Positions 54,026 to 64,000 of a stretch of DNA of 64,000 nt are shown piece by piece; within the stretch, counting starts at the first letter, position 1, and each line of letters starts with the position of its first letter. The notes beneath the pieces are model-generated. The model ran no database searches. It was not told where the DNA came from and was given only the letters and a program-made list of their open reading frames with translations. The translations under genes were made by a program, and so were the position numbers. The stretch is from Alectoria sarmentosa (lineage: Eukaryota; Ascomycota; Lecanoromycetes; Lecanorales; Parmeliaceae), in assembly GCA_009733775.1 (NCBI GenBank), contig WOGZ01000023.1:1-64000 (forward strand), given 5' to 3'.

Positions 54026-56343
54026 GGTGCTCAGATGCTTTCTTTTGTTCCGCTAAGGAAGGGCTCTTCTACGTGGCCCGGTTCACGCAACTGAACAAAG
54101 CACAAGGTGGGTCTGCGAAAGGTCGAAATCCAACAAGCTGAATGGCAATGATCGCCAAGTCGGGGCGACGGACTGGGAGCAGAACCACAGTGCTTCAATG
54201 AGGCTCTTCGCGAATTGATATCCCTTTATTTCAACGTCATTTTGCTCATGAGTCAAGAAGCTGAGGAGATTGTGGAATGCTTCGGAGGCATGTTTCTCAC
54301 AACGTTCTTCGAAGCAGGCAGGCGTGGTCAGAAAGGGTCGCTAATTCGGGGCCTTACTCTTTACTCTACTATCCAACCAAACCAAGTCTCTGGCGTACCT
54401 GTACTACACTAACATATGGTTGAGCTTCGCCTTGTTCCTGGGACTCCAATTCAAGTACAGCCTGCTGCACATGTTGAGACTGACGTCTTCCCCCATCTAA
54501 TCCGTACACTCTTCACTCCGACGCATGTCCAGTCTGCTGCTTCTCTTAGGATTATTTCTTCCCGACTGGACTAGGAATACATTGCTGGCCTTCCTGTGCC
54601 AACAGAAGGCCCTGGGAAGATCGAAAAATGTGAATCTTGGAGCCGAAATCCGTTTTGCTCTGCAGGACAAGTTCCGAGGGTCATTTTCCGCAACAGTGTG
54701 CACGTTTGAATCGAGGAGGCTTTCAAGCCTACAATTTCTTCTGACGCTTTGCCTGTTGGTGCTCACGCGGATGAAGTCTCTTCAAAACGAGTGCTAGGCA
54801 ACCTGGGTACATGAGTGTCTCCCTGTCTTATGCCAGGTACATATCGTTGATTTCCCGCAACTTATCGTCTTGGAGTTTTCGCATATCGTAGACTATCGTT
54901 GGCTGTTTGTGGTTCTGAAGAGTCGTTGATATGAAGGCATAATTTGATGACGAGGATTCCTGCGAAGGGGGATTTCGTGCAGCATCAGCTTGGGAATATA
55001 AAGGATGGTCCACTTTCCGGACATGGTATGTCACCTCTCCAATCCACTTTTCTCCCAGCGAACACTAGCCGCCGCATCCCATGATTCCCGAGCAATCTGT
55101 TCCTTGGAATCACTACCGACCCACATCGAAATTTGAGAGTCGTCCCGATGATGATGATGATGATGATGGAGGAGGTCATGTATTTTGAGCTATGCACCCA
55201 TCGTCTGCAGGTGGTGCCCAAGGCAGGCTTGGTTCCCATTGACGACTACAGGGAGGTTGAGAGACCGTGGGGGCACGTGTCCTTTGACTTGATCGATATA
55301 GGAGGCGTTGGGGATTATATAGCTCTGCCATGTTGTAGGGAAGTGGAAAGAGGTAACAGACGTCTGGCCAGACTGCATTGGGACGAGGACATTCCTCCCA
55401 AATTGAGAAAGGCGAAAACATTCTGGGTGGGACCAATAGATTTATGTAATCCCTTCCATTATCGTCGAGAAGCATGGCAGGAGACTGAGGCTCGAGTGCA
55501 GATGTCTGGAACAGTTCCCGGAACGACACTGGACAGGCTGCTTCGTCAAACGCTCCTGCTCAAGCTGTTGCATCTCCCGCCCCTGTATAAGCAGCTTCCC
55601 CGAATGACGATGGACGGCAAAGTCCAATGACAGAGGACGACTACGAAGAACCCGATATTGCGTAAAACAAAAGGGAAATTGGCTAATCAGGGCCTCGTCA
55701 TTGACTGGGACGAGCTCAGTTTGCCAGGTACTCTGGATGGAGCAATTGTCTACGTTGCTGATTGATTTAGTAGAGTGTGGTATCCAAGTGACTTGAGATG
55801 ATGGATCTCCTCCTTGTCAGTATTGCCATGAACAGTGTGGTGCAAGATGATGATACGAGTAGGGCTATGCTTCCGATCAATATCAAATGCTGTGGGTGAA
55901 GGGTAGATGGAGGTCATTTAGAGAGGAGGAAAGAGATTGATGCGAGGTGAAGAAACGGTTCAGATCATTTCGTTTCCGATGCTCTGTATTAATTTACTTA
56001 TACCACACGTGCTGCCAGAGCTTTGGAGGCATTGAGAGGGTGAGAGGGTGAGAGGGTGAGATGGAGAGACAGAGAGATGGAGGGAGGGAGGCTAGCTTGG
56101 TGGGATATGAGGGCTATTCTGCAAATGCACAAGTGCAGGCGGAGAAAGGAGGAGCAAGGGAAGTTGAGGTTTTGTGGAACGAGAATGAGAATAAGAGTGA
56201 GTGTGAGTGTGAGTGTGAGAATGAAAATGCAGGGCTCAAACATGCGGTGAGAGGGTGAGACGTAGAGTCAAGCGCGTCGAATAAGACGCTGTGTGAAAAG
56301 CGCTAATGAAGAGACCAAAGAAAGGCACTAGCAGCTGCGACTG
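54026..56343. other. Gene-poor region with microsatellites
   Basis: About 2.3 kb without a secure gene. It contains an ATG triplet repeat (55148-55168), GAGAGGGT repeats (56034-56058, again near 56245) and GAGTGT repeats (56195-56220). A plus-strand frame through the ATG repeat to 55630 (about 160 codons, with PKAGLVPIDDYREVERPWGH and KTFWVGPIDLCNPFHYRREA) looks partly protein-like, but no domain is recognised and I give it low weight. Confidence 0.35.
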
Positions 56344-56350
56344 TGAGTCA
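56344..56350. promoter_or_regulatory. CPRE-like site TGAGTCA (distal)
   Basis: TGAGTCA is the reverse complement of TGACTCA, the GCN4/CPC1 recognition element. It lies about 790 bp upstream of the first leader ATG of the CPC1-type bZIP gene. With the proximal copy it suggests autoregulation, as known for Neurospora cpc-1. Binding is inferred. Confidence 0.35.
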
Positions 56351-56998
56351 TAAAGTCAATCAATCAATCAATCTCGCTCCAAAAGGCTTTCTACCGTAAG
56401 CAACTTGAGCCAAGCTACAGTAAGGTACTTTGAAGTTGATGAATAATCAACGGAATGATAAAGCAAAGTTAATAATAATGATGAATGATAACGAAATGAT
56501 GATGAGTCGGATGAGGACGAGTGATTGGAGCTCGTCTTCGCTTATCTCCATGCCAGACTGGTATTCTTCGGAGACACCGCTGACGGTGTCTCGGTCCTTT
56601 GCTTCATCACTCGGATTCCTCTGTAGATACCTAGATACTTGAGGTAGAGAGATCAAGGGTTTGCGACCTTTGCTGGTTTTCATAAATGATGATATTTCAT
56701 ATTTTATTGTTAGAGTGAACCTCGATGCCTTCCTGGTCCTCCTCCACGTCGTAGAGGTCGAGACTTGTAAGAGAAGAGGGCGGAGAGAAAGCCTGGTCTT
56801 CCGATATTTGGATTCATGATTGAGCCTGTCAGTTCTCTTCCCGTCCCTCATCTGACTAATCATGCCTGCCCATTCAACTGGTTCAGTATGCAGTATGCAG
56901 TCGTATGTATGTACTACCTTACCCATGTAAAGTACAAGTAGGTACCTTAGAATGTATGGGTATTAGTGTGCATGGTGCAGCAAGAGGAAGATTGTGAA
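56351..56998. other. Intergenic region upstream of the CPC1-type gene, no secure gene
   Basis: Contains a CAAT tetramer repeat (about 56357-56372) and AT-rich ATGATGATAA sequence near 56470-56510. A minus-strand frame of 159 codons (56447-56926) is ATG-started but has no recognised domain and runs through low-complexity sequence, so I do not call it. This is probably distal promoter of the bZIP gene. Confidence 0.35.
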
Positions 56999-57005
56999 TG
57001 AGTCA
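56999..57005. promoter_or_regulatory. CPRE-like site TGAGTCA (proximal)
   Basis: A second TGAGTCA, 129 bp before the first leader ATG (57134) and 258 bp before the ATG at 57263. Its position in the core promoter of a CPC1/GCN4-type gene makes autoregulation through the general amino-acid control likely. The site is seen; use is inferred. Confidence 0.45.
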
Positions 57006-57133
57006 CAGCCTCACAGCCCCCGCACATAGCGCACAAATCGTCTGCCAAGAACGGCGCTTGTGCTCTTGGCCCTTCCTCGACAAATTCCCATCAAAGTTGG
57101 AGAGCAAAAATAATAAGAATGTAAAGTAAATAA

Positions 57134-57277
57134 ATGCCTCGACTTCCCCGTGTCTGCTTGATCTCTCTTTTTCTCTTCCCTTGTTCTTCCTTTCACTTCC
57201 ACTCCCTATTTACACTTGCAACACAACATCACCCACCACCATATACAAGACATCCATTTGATATGGCTGCCTCGTAA
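57134..57277 (+). promoter_or_regulatory. Upstream ORF 1 in the CPC1 leader
   Basis: A 47-codon ORF (MPRLPRVCLISLFLFPCSSF ... DMAAS, stop TAA 57275-57277). If transcription starts after 57134, only the last four codons, ATG at 57263 to TAA (MAAS), remain as a mini-uORF. GCN4/CPC1 homologues are controlled by such leader ORFs, which hold back translation until amino acids run short. uORF1 is in the same frame as the bZIP coding sequence and is separated from it only by this TAA. Confidence 0.5.
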
Positions 57278-57501
57278 CCCTCATCTCATATACTCCCTTC
57301 CATCTCCTCAACCGACAGGATAGCATCCCTTCAACCAACGACACATTCCACCAACCCAACTCCACTCATCACCTCACATCTTCCTCCCCAGCATTATCTG
57401 ATCCAACCGCTTGCTGCCCCAAGCACTTGCTCCCCTTCTCGCCTCACAGCAACCATTCCCTCACGCGACCACCAGTCGTTCGTCACGGATACACCACAGA
57501 C

Positions 57502-57675
57502 ATGGCTTTCTCAACCCCAATCACCGCGGCTTCCCACGCCAGCAACCAATCCAATCAGCTTCGCAGACCAAGACTCGGACTTTCTTCTCTTCCCACCCCC
57601 GGCAACTTCCCACGCTCCCTCGACGACTCGCAGGAACACCGACTTCGTTCCGGCGACGTCTCATACAGTCCCTAA
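57502..57675 (+). promoter_or_regulatory. Upstream ORF 2 in the CPC1 leader
   Basis: A 57-codon ORF beginning MAFSTPITAASHASNQSNQL and ending at TAA 57673-57675, in a different frame from the bZIP protein and 151 bp before its first in-frame ATG. From memory, Aspergillus cpcA and Neurospora cpc-1 also have a short first and a longer second uORF, so position and size fit the inhibitory second uORF of general control genes. Confidence 0.5.
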
Positions 57676-57826
57676 TCTCTACCTCGGCCACACCTACAAC
57701 GGTCAGCAACAATATCAACGTCGACGTAATTCTACTCAGCAATTTTCAACTTCTGTATCTCGTATTCAGAATCCACGAGTGAGCGGCATCATCCAAGGCC
57801 CTGCGTCTCTATCTTCGTCTCCGTCT

Positions 57827-58792
57827 ATGCAGCAATTCAACAGTCCTATCGGTCAACAACAGCGCTTGTACGCAAACTCGGCTCCTTCTTCGACGACTGG
57901 CTTGCACCTACAGTCCCCTCGAAGTCGGCCTCCAGTTCCCCTTTTCTCGAATAGCACAGAAAACATTCATCAGCAAAACATGTCTACCATGGTTATTCCC
58001 CACAGTGTCCAAGGTACTTCTTCTCCTGAAGCCTTCTCGAGTCCGGAGCCAGAGCTAACCACCACCCTTTCAGACCTCCCCTCGGACAACATGTTTGACT
58101 TCAACAACAACGATTTCGCTTCGGCGCCGGATTCTAGCGATGGTCTCTTCGACGGGTCCCTGGACTTTGGTTCACACTTCGAACCCATCAATGATCCGGC
58201 GCCGGCGCAGACGCCAAACCTACAGACCGTGTCACCCAAAGATCTCATGGTCGACTCCATGTCTGCGCCTCCTTCCGGTGCTTTTACCGATCTTACAACC
58301 CCTGGTACTTCCGCCTATGACTCGCCATACATGATCAACAGTACCGAAACCTCACCACTCTTCGCAGAGGAGTCGTTTACAGACGACCCTGACAAGTGGC
58401 CATCCCTCTTTGATCCAATTGAAGAGGAGACAAATACCGGTCCGGTTTCTCATTTCGCGGGTGTCAGTCATTCGCCGACCTACGAGGCTCACAAAATGTC
58501 TCGCAACGGCTCATCACCTGGTCAGTCATCACCTCGATCTTCTCACCAAGGCCGTCACTCCCTCTCCTCTGGCGTCGCTCCAAAGCGAAGGGACAAGCCC
58601 CTGCCGGCCATCACCATCGAAGACCCCAACGACAGCGTGGCAGTCAAGCGAGCACGAAACACCATGGCGGCACGGAAATCTCGGGAAAAGAGGGTGGAGC
58701 GGACAGAAGAATTAGTCAACCAGGTCGCACAGTTGGAAACAGAGGTCCAGCACTGGAAGAACATCGCCATAAGCATGGGGCATGTCGAGTGA
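57827..58792 (+). CDS. CPC1: bZIP transcription factor, CPC1/GCN4-type cross-pathway control
   Basis: 321 residues from the first in-frame ATG (MQQFNSPIGQQQRLYANSAP); the frame is open upstream to 57278 without ATG, so the protein may be longer through splicing. The middle is acidic activation sequence (SDLPSDNMFDFNNNDFASAP, DGLFDGSLDFGSHF, ESFTDDPDKWPSLFDPIEEE). The C-terminus is the bZIP: basic region VAVKRARNTMAARKSREKRV, then the zipper TEELVNQVAQLETEVQHWKN, ending within about ten residues, as in GCN4. It activates amino-acid biosynthesis genes through TGACTCA sites during starvation. Two uORFs and two CPRE sites upstream support translational control and autoregulation. Confidence 0.87.
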   Translation: MQQFNSPIGQQQRLYANSAPSSTTGLHLQSPRSRPPVPLFSNSTENIHQQNMSTMVIPHSVQGTSSPEAFSSPEPELTTTLSDLPSDNMFDFNNNDFASAPDSSDGLFDGSLDFGSHFEPINDPAPAQTPNLQTVSPKDLMVDSMSAPPSGAFTDLTTPGTSAYDSPYMINSTETSPLFAEESFTDDPDKWPSLFDPIEEETNTGPVSHFAGVSHSPTYEAHKMSRNGSSPGQSSPRSSHQGRHSLSSGVAPKRRDKPLPAITIEDPNDSVAVKRARNTMAARKSREKRVERTEELVNQVAQLETEVQHWKNIAISMGHVE

Positions 58793-59246
58793 TTGCTATC
58801 GAGGAAAATGATGTGCGTGTGTGCTCAAGCTTGTGATAAACATGGTGCTTTGGGGTTGAGATATCAATATGAAGAGATCGGCAGTGTGAGCTCCACTGGG
58901 AATGGAGCGATGACGCTGTCGGTCGAGGATTACTAGGAGAGGAAAAACGGTTTCTTATTCTTCATTCATGCATGCGTTCACGATTCTTAAAGTAGGGGGA
59001 AGAGAAGGTTCTTGTTCCTTTTGACGACGGCCGGTTCTGATGTCTCCTGATCCCATTGGGTGAGGGATTGTACTCGTGGCTGTGATTGTATCTTATTATT
59101 GTCTACTACGGCTTTCGCCCTGTGCTTTGGGTACCATACAGACAGATAAAGAATGCGGAAAAACATGGTCTTTCTTTACACTGGGTTCCTGGTACAGCTA
59201 TGCAGATGACAATCGTAATCATATCCTCGAATGAATTGGCTACTAG

Positions 59247-59286
<40 letters not shown>

Positions 59287-59780
59287 GATATTTGTAGTGC
59301 CTCAAGATCGCTTTAGCAGACACAAGGGGCACACAGACCAGGTGTCCCAAAACGTTGCAGTCGCCACGGTCCAGAAATCCCATAAAAAATCCCATATTAC
59401 CGACAGATTTGGTCCAGCCAGCGTCAAAAGGGCAGAATCACGGCTTCGATTAAGTATTATTCCATGCTATCTACACAATCATGTTGCCCTACTGGCCGAG
59501 CGCACCGTCTCCAATAAGAGAAGCTGACGCGGGGTATCGGTACGAAAAGGGGAGGCGGGGGTATGTGAACGAGTAACAACAACGCAAAAAGAGAGATATC
59601 AATCTAGTAGTCTGCACACCTTACACACAAGGCACGATGAAAAGAGGGTATTGCCACTCCGGTGATGGTGGTGAAGAAGACGTAGGAACCAGCGCAACGA
59701 GTGAGGGAAGTATGCAAAATAAATCGCTGTTGTCCAGGGGTATCGACCATGTTTCTGCACTCTCAAAGGGACGACCACTT
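58793..59780. other. Convergent intergenic region with GA microsatellite
   Basis: Between the 3' ends of the CPC1-type (+) and Meu6-like (-) genes, about 1 kb. It holds a GA dinucleotide run (about 59246-59286) inside an otherwise ordinary sequence. No gene recognised; long 3' untranslated regions are expected. Confidence 0.4.
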
Positions 59781-62163
59781 TCAGGCGGCAGCTGACACTG
59801 GAGTCTGCTCGTGGATTCCGGTCATGTTTCCCGTCTCGCCTTCGGTCGTTGCTACCTTCTCCGTGAGGGTTTCGCCGTTCGTAGTCGCCTCAGCCGGGGT
59901 CTCCGTAGGGAGTGGGATGTTGGCGGCATCCTTGGTGGCTGCTGGAGAGGAACCTTTTTGAGCACGGCTTGCTTTGCGGAGGAGACCCCCAAATCCGCCG
60001 GAGGATTGCTTCTTGCCCTCGCCGTCAGTCAATTCGTTGTCAGATGTTCCACCAGTCCTCCGCTCTTTTTTCGTTCCCAGGTTGCCGAAGAAAGAGGTGC
60101 GACGCTTGTCTGTAGGAGATATGGGAGAGGTTGCAGCCGCTGGTGTGGTTGCCTCAGTGGCTGCCACAGGGGTTTCAGTGGTGGCTGCGGTGGTCTCAGC
60201 AGTGGGCGAGGTTACAGGATCATCAAGCTGCGGTGCAGTGGATGGCAGAGTGGACGGCTCCTCCTTCGCCGGAACAGCTGGTGGGGTCTCCATTGAGGTG
60301 GGGGCTACAGCATCCTTCTTGCCAAAGATGCTACCGAAGATCGAGTTTCTCTTGTTTGGCTTTGGTGCAGTCTCGCGAGTGGTCGAGGATCGGGTGGTTT
60401 CGGCAACGTTAGATTCTGCACCAGCGACGGGTGCCACGCCCGAGGCATCAATTCCAGTGGCGGCTTCTTCAGCAGGAACGACAGGCTCCCCAACAACACG
60501 AGATGCTATGAGAAGTTAGGCTAAAGGCAGTGGAAGGGGAAGATACCGGGACACTTACCAACAGCAACTGCGTCAAAATCGCCAGTCTTGGCAACACCCT
60601 GGTGCTTGGCCTCTTTCTCAAGGGCACTATTGTCCTTGGCCTCTTCCTTCAACTCCTGCTTCTCGGATCTCTTCTCAGCCTTGTTTTCGTGCTTGATCTC
60701 CTTCGCGACTGCATTGTCTTCTTTTCGAATGGCCTTGTCTTCCTTCTTCTCGGCCTTTTCCTCCTTCTTGAACTCCTTCAGGTCAGCTTTGTCTTCCTTC
60801 TTAATTTCCCTCTTAATGGCCTTGTCTTCGGCCTTGTCTTCCTTCTTTTCCTCTTTATCTAGGTTCTTGTCCTCCTTTTTGCCTAGGAGGCTTCCAAATA
60901 TGCTGGAACGCTTATTGTTGCGAGATTGAGAGCGGCCCTTCTTTGCCGCTTTGGATTTATCTTCCTCGGAAGTAGAGCCGTTTCGAGCGGCAGCTATGCC
61001 AGCAACTGCACCAGCAGCAGCGGTCTCACCAACATGCTCGCCATTTGTCGAACCGGGAGCCGTGCCTGTAGTTGTGCCAGAGGTGGCACCAGTGGTCGTG
61101 TCTGCGACAGTATTGGGGGTGTCGCCAGTGATGGTTCCTGTCGCTGTCTCAGGTGTCGTATCAAACGCAGCGGCGGCTGCCTCGGGAGTAGTGTGCGTCG
61201 TAGTGTCTTTAGTCTTACGCTCGCGGGACTTGTTGGCCATCATTCCTCGAGATCGAGAACGAGGAGTACCAGTGGGGGCAGCGGCACCAGCACCTGATCT
61301 CTATCAGCGTCCGCTGTGTGCAAAGAATAACTGTGAACCAACGTACCGTATTTCTCTAGCTGACTCTTGTAGCCAGAGCTGCCAACGATACCTTCACGTG
61401 CAGTCTTGGCTTCAGCTGCCTTGGTCTCGATCGTTACCAACCAGGAATCCTTCTCTGACTTATTGATGGCTTGGAAATTGTGCTTGTGACCATTGAGACT
61501 GAATCCGAAGTCGTTGAAGTTGCCTTTTACCACGTCGGTCACATCGGCCTGCGGTGTACAGACAACGTCAGTAGGCCAATACTTGGTCCCGGAGGGGAGG
61601 GGGGGGGAAGGATACTGACCAAGTTGAACATGCCTTGGGGATGACCCTTATCCTCAGCACGCTTAGCGTAGAAGAGAAGACCTTTGCCCGTCTGGCTGGC
61701 ATGTGCAGCGTTAGGATGTGCGATATCCTTGGACTTCTCGTTATTTAGGTATCCGGAGAGATTTCCATGTTCCAGGGGCGCTTCGCTGAGCCAGAAGTGC
61801 TTCTTTGAAAAAATGAGACCTCTGAACGAAGGAGGGTCCCATATTAGTCATGCATTAAACCTTTGAGGGAGCGGATATGGCTTACTTGAGGCCAGGACCT
61901 TTGTAGTTCAGAAGGCCCTCATTGATTGGGTGAGACTCGACCAAGACTTCCCCCTTTGCAAGCTGTTCCACTTTGGTCACGTTGCTGACATTAGGGGCAG
62001 CGGCCACCATGCCGTCAGTCACTCCGTTCATACCCAATTCTGGTCGAGACTCCGGGGACAAGTCGGAGGTGTTTTGATCTCGAATGGGGTCGCTGGTAGC
62101 TTGGGAAGCAGTTGCAGTGATGGGCTCTTGCCCTGCCAAATGCTGGTCAGTAGCTGCAGACAT
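59781..62163 (-). CDS. Meu6-like PH-domain protein with Lys/Glu-rich and repeat-bearing tail
   Basis: Five exons in reading order: 61886-62163, 61620-61821, 61347-61548, 60559-61293, 59781-60505; introns 64, 71, 53 and 53 bp; 713 residues. A PH-type domain spans residues about 60-230 (KGEVLVESHPINEGLLNYKG, GLIFSKKHFWLSEAPLEHGN, DFGFSLNGHKHNFQAINKSE), as in S. pombe Meu6 (meiotic expression up-regulated) and related fungal proteins (PH_6-type, from memory). The tail is Thr/Ala rich, then has KKEDKA-type charged repeats. A short motif recurs: RSSIFGSLLGKKED, RNSIFGSIFGKKDA, RTSFFGNLGTKKER and GFGGLLRKASRA. PH suggests membrane phosphoinositide binding; biological role unknown. Confidence 0.83.
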
Positions 62164-63395
62164 GGTTGCTTGATGGATTTGGTCTGATGGTAAGAGGGTT
62201 GGTTCGGTGTCTGTGGGTGGATGTAACTATTTATCAACAAGGGCAGGAAGGGAGGGCTCTTTGAGTAGGGTGTATAGGTGTTTTGGTAGAGGGAAGTAGG
62301 AGTAGGTATCTCTGAGACACTCTAAATCAGTGAATAGGGAATGAAAAGAAGAAGAAGAAGGAGAAGGAGAAGGAGAAGGAGAAGGAGAAGAAGAGGCAAG
62401 ATTGATGCAGAGTGGGTGGAGAAGCTGAAGGAGAAGCTGAAGGAGATAGGTAGAAGTGGTAGAGTGGGTACAATAATGAAGGGGGCGTGAGGGCTTGTCT
62501 CAAAACTTTTTTCTGGGAGACGCGAAGGCGCTAAGATTGGTTGCTAGTCACTACACCGAAGAAACTAGAAAAGTAGGTAATATAACGGGTACGCTAGTAA
62601 GGGTCCGAGGGTCTCAATTTGAATCTTGAATGAGTCCCGTCGATAATCTCCTCACAGTTGATTTGGCGAGCAGTACAAGAGTACTAGTACATGTAGCAAG
62701 CACTCAAGAGTGGTTTGAGTCGACAGTCGAATCAAATGACTCCAATATCCTCTACCGAATCAAGTCTACTCTTATACCAAAAGGAAGCGCTATGTATATA
62801 TCCACTCTGTCCCACAGATGATCAACCCTCTCTCTTTCTCTCTCTCTCTCTCTCTGCGACAGGGGCGTGTGCAAGGGAGAAAAAAGGACTTGGTCGCATC
62901 TGACCTCGCCATGGCTGACTAGCATTAAGCGCATCGTCACTCTGCAGCTCACTACCTACTTGTTCCAGTAGCCATGTGGCCAGGTGGACATGTGCCCAAT
63001 TCCTGCTGTCACCCGCAACGTCCGCTATCTCAACTCTTGCTCTGCTGCCACTTCCCATACGCTTCGCATCTCCATTCTCATAGCCAACCCATATTGTACC
63101 TAGGTGTTCAAATTCGCCATAGCCTTATCTATCTACATCAAACTTTTTCACACTACTAATCTGCAAGTCTTCCATGCACACAAGCTGCCCACACCTGCCT
63201 CTCACCCAACCTTCAGATATGGCCCTCCCTTCCTGCCTCCCTCCAAGCTGCCCGGTGATAAGCCGTGAGTCTGTCCGATTTCCTTGCTCCTAAAACTCCT
63301 GGCGCTATGCAAAAGATCCACCATGACCCATAAATACCCCTACCCAGAAACCTCACCTATATTCGCCTTTTGGAGGGGCTATCGTAAAACATATC
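62164..63395. other. Intergenic region with purine and CT microsatellites, no gene seen
   Basis: About 1.2 kb upstream of the Meu6-like gene (minus strand) and downstream of the next minus-strand gene. It has an AAG/AAGGAG purine tract (62347-62396), an imperfect GCTGAAGGAGAA repeat (about 62420-62445) and a CT run (62828-62855). All are low-complexity; no coding exon recognised. Confidence 0.4.
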
Positions 63396-64000
63396 TCATC
63401 CACTCGTGAGCAACATGTATCTGATGCTGGTGAGCAAAAGGCTTGTCGAATTAGATGTTCGGAACTCACTTGGTGATGGCGTTCATTCTCTCGCTTGTAA
63501 GTTTGAGAGTTATCTTCAGCAATTCCTGTGAGACATCCGAATGCTGATCCTGCATCTTCGTCCATTGATCTTCGTCGAGCATCCACGTGACGCAATTCCT
63601 CTCTGCGTAAGTCGTCGATGTCCTTTTCGTATCTGAGAAAAAGGGAAGCTCTCCACAAGTCGTGCCAGCGACAATGAGCTCGGAGTATTTGCCTTGGGGA
63701 AAGTCGTACCTCGCTTTGAGCATGCCGCTTTCCAGCAGGTAAAAGCCATTGGGCTGATCTCCGGGGTTGTAGAGCACGGATCCGGCCGCATACTCTTTGC
63801 GTATGAAAAACGACGCTGTCTTGTACCAGAAATCTTCAGGTTCTTCGGATACGGTCGAAAAGGTCTGCAATATTAGCTGTAGAGGTTGGCGATAGTCCTG
63901 CCATCTTTGGTGCTGTGCAGGGCTCTGTTCGCTGAGTGTCGCTGTAGCTACCTGGTGCAGATGATGCAGTCGTGGAGAGTTGAACATAATCTCTAACGAC
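63396..64000 (-). CDS. Sulfate-permease-like (SLC26/YGR125W-type) protein, C-terminal part with cyclic-nucleotide-binding domain
   Basis: Only the 3' end is in the window; the frame runs off the right edge. Exons 63470-64000 (partial) and 63396-63420, with a 49-bp intron, restore the ending ERMNAITKYMLLTSG. A cNMP-binding beta-roll is clear: FFIRKEYAAGSVLYNPGDQP, GFYLLESGMLKARYDFPQGK, AGTTCGELPFFSDTKRTSTT, AERNCVTWMLDEDQWTKM. The upstream HHLHQVATATLSEQSPAQHQ linker and this C-terminal domain match, from memory, fungal SLC26-like vacuolar proteins such as yeast YGR125W (Vsb1), which have a sulfate-transporter and STAS domain followed by this module. The permease part must lie beyond 64000. 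The assignment rests on the C-terminal module only. Confidence 0.65.

Noticed and set aside
55998..56260. Frames with TLTLTLTLILIL or SECECECEN repeats
   Set aside because: Products of the GAGTGT microsatellite read in different frames; not a protein family.
56447..56926. Minus-strand 159-codon ATG-started ORF upstream of the CPC1-type gene
   Set aside because: Its C-terminal end runs through AT-rich repeats (SLSFIIIINFALSFR), no domain is seen, and it overlaps the likely promoter of the bZIP gene.
60521..61297. Plus-strand frames opposite the Meu6-like gene, Ser/Leu rich
   Set aside because: Shadows of Lys/Glu- and Thr/Ala-rich coding repeats on the minus strand, with no recognisable domain.

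Overview
The window is nuclear DNA from a filamentous ascomycete (Pezizomycotina; gene content and short introns suggest Leotiomycetes, an inference not proven here). Reasons: GT-AG introns of mostly 45-60 bp, dense genes on both strands, several divergent promoters of 230-500 bp, and typical fungal proteins (Meu6-type PH protein, GCN4/CPC1 bZIP, HRXXH-type secreted protein, patatin-like lipase). I found no bacterial features, no tRNA or rRNA genes and no intact transposon.

Layout. 1-690 is an extremely AT-rich block with diverged direct repeats, probably the edge of a RIP-affected repeat island. 1.2-13.4 kb is a housekeeping block: a charged DUF8035-like protein (+), a NIT1/Nit2-type amidase (-), a TMF/Sgm1 golgin (+), the proteasome chaperone NAS6/gankyrin (-, seven exons including one of 14 nt), splicing factor PRP46 (+), ORC1 (-) and a FAM210-like mitochondrial protein (+). 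14.6-21.6 kb holds a large fungal-specific protein, prefoldin subunit 5 and an amino-acid permease with two very small exons. 22-24.6 kb is accessory: a secreted HRXXH-family protein whose signature motif is lost, then a three-frame relic of a highly reducing polyketide synthase enoylreductase. 24.6-42.4 kb is again housekeeping: MDM1-like sorting nexin, a TPT-type nucleotide-sugar/triose-phosphate transporter homologue, TRM8, VPS25, BRC1/RTT107, an AKT2/Lpx1-type hydrolase, alkaline ceramidase, prefoldin subunit 1, a small ORF with cysteine at nearly every third residue, and a small conserved protein. 42.9-47.3 kb carries a FAD oxidoreductase and a patatin-like phospholipase. 47.3-57 kb is gene-poor; the only secure gene is a membrane-anchored NodB polysaccharide deacetylase. 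57-64 kb has the CPC1/GCN4 bZIP gene with an upstream-ORF leader, a Meu6-like PH protein, and the 3' part of a sulfate-permease-like gene with a cyclic-nucleotide-binding domain, cut by the window edge.

There is no operon-like logic; genes serve independent cell processes (replication origin licensing and DNA repair, proteasome and prefoldin chaperones, ESCRT and organelle contacts, tRNA modification, sphingolipid turnover, amino-acid control). Regulatory signals visible in the DNA are an MCB (ACGCGT) box 95 bp upstream of ORC1 and two TGAGTCA (CPRE) sites upstream of CPC1. Exon coordinates were worked out by hand from splice consensus and reading phase; every multi-exon model given keeps one open frame.
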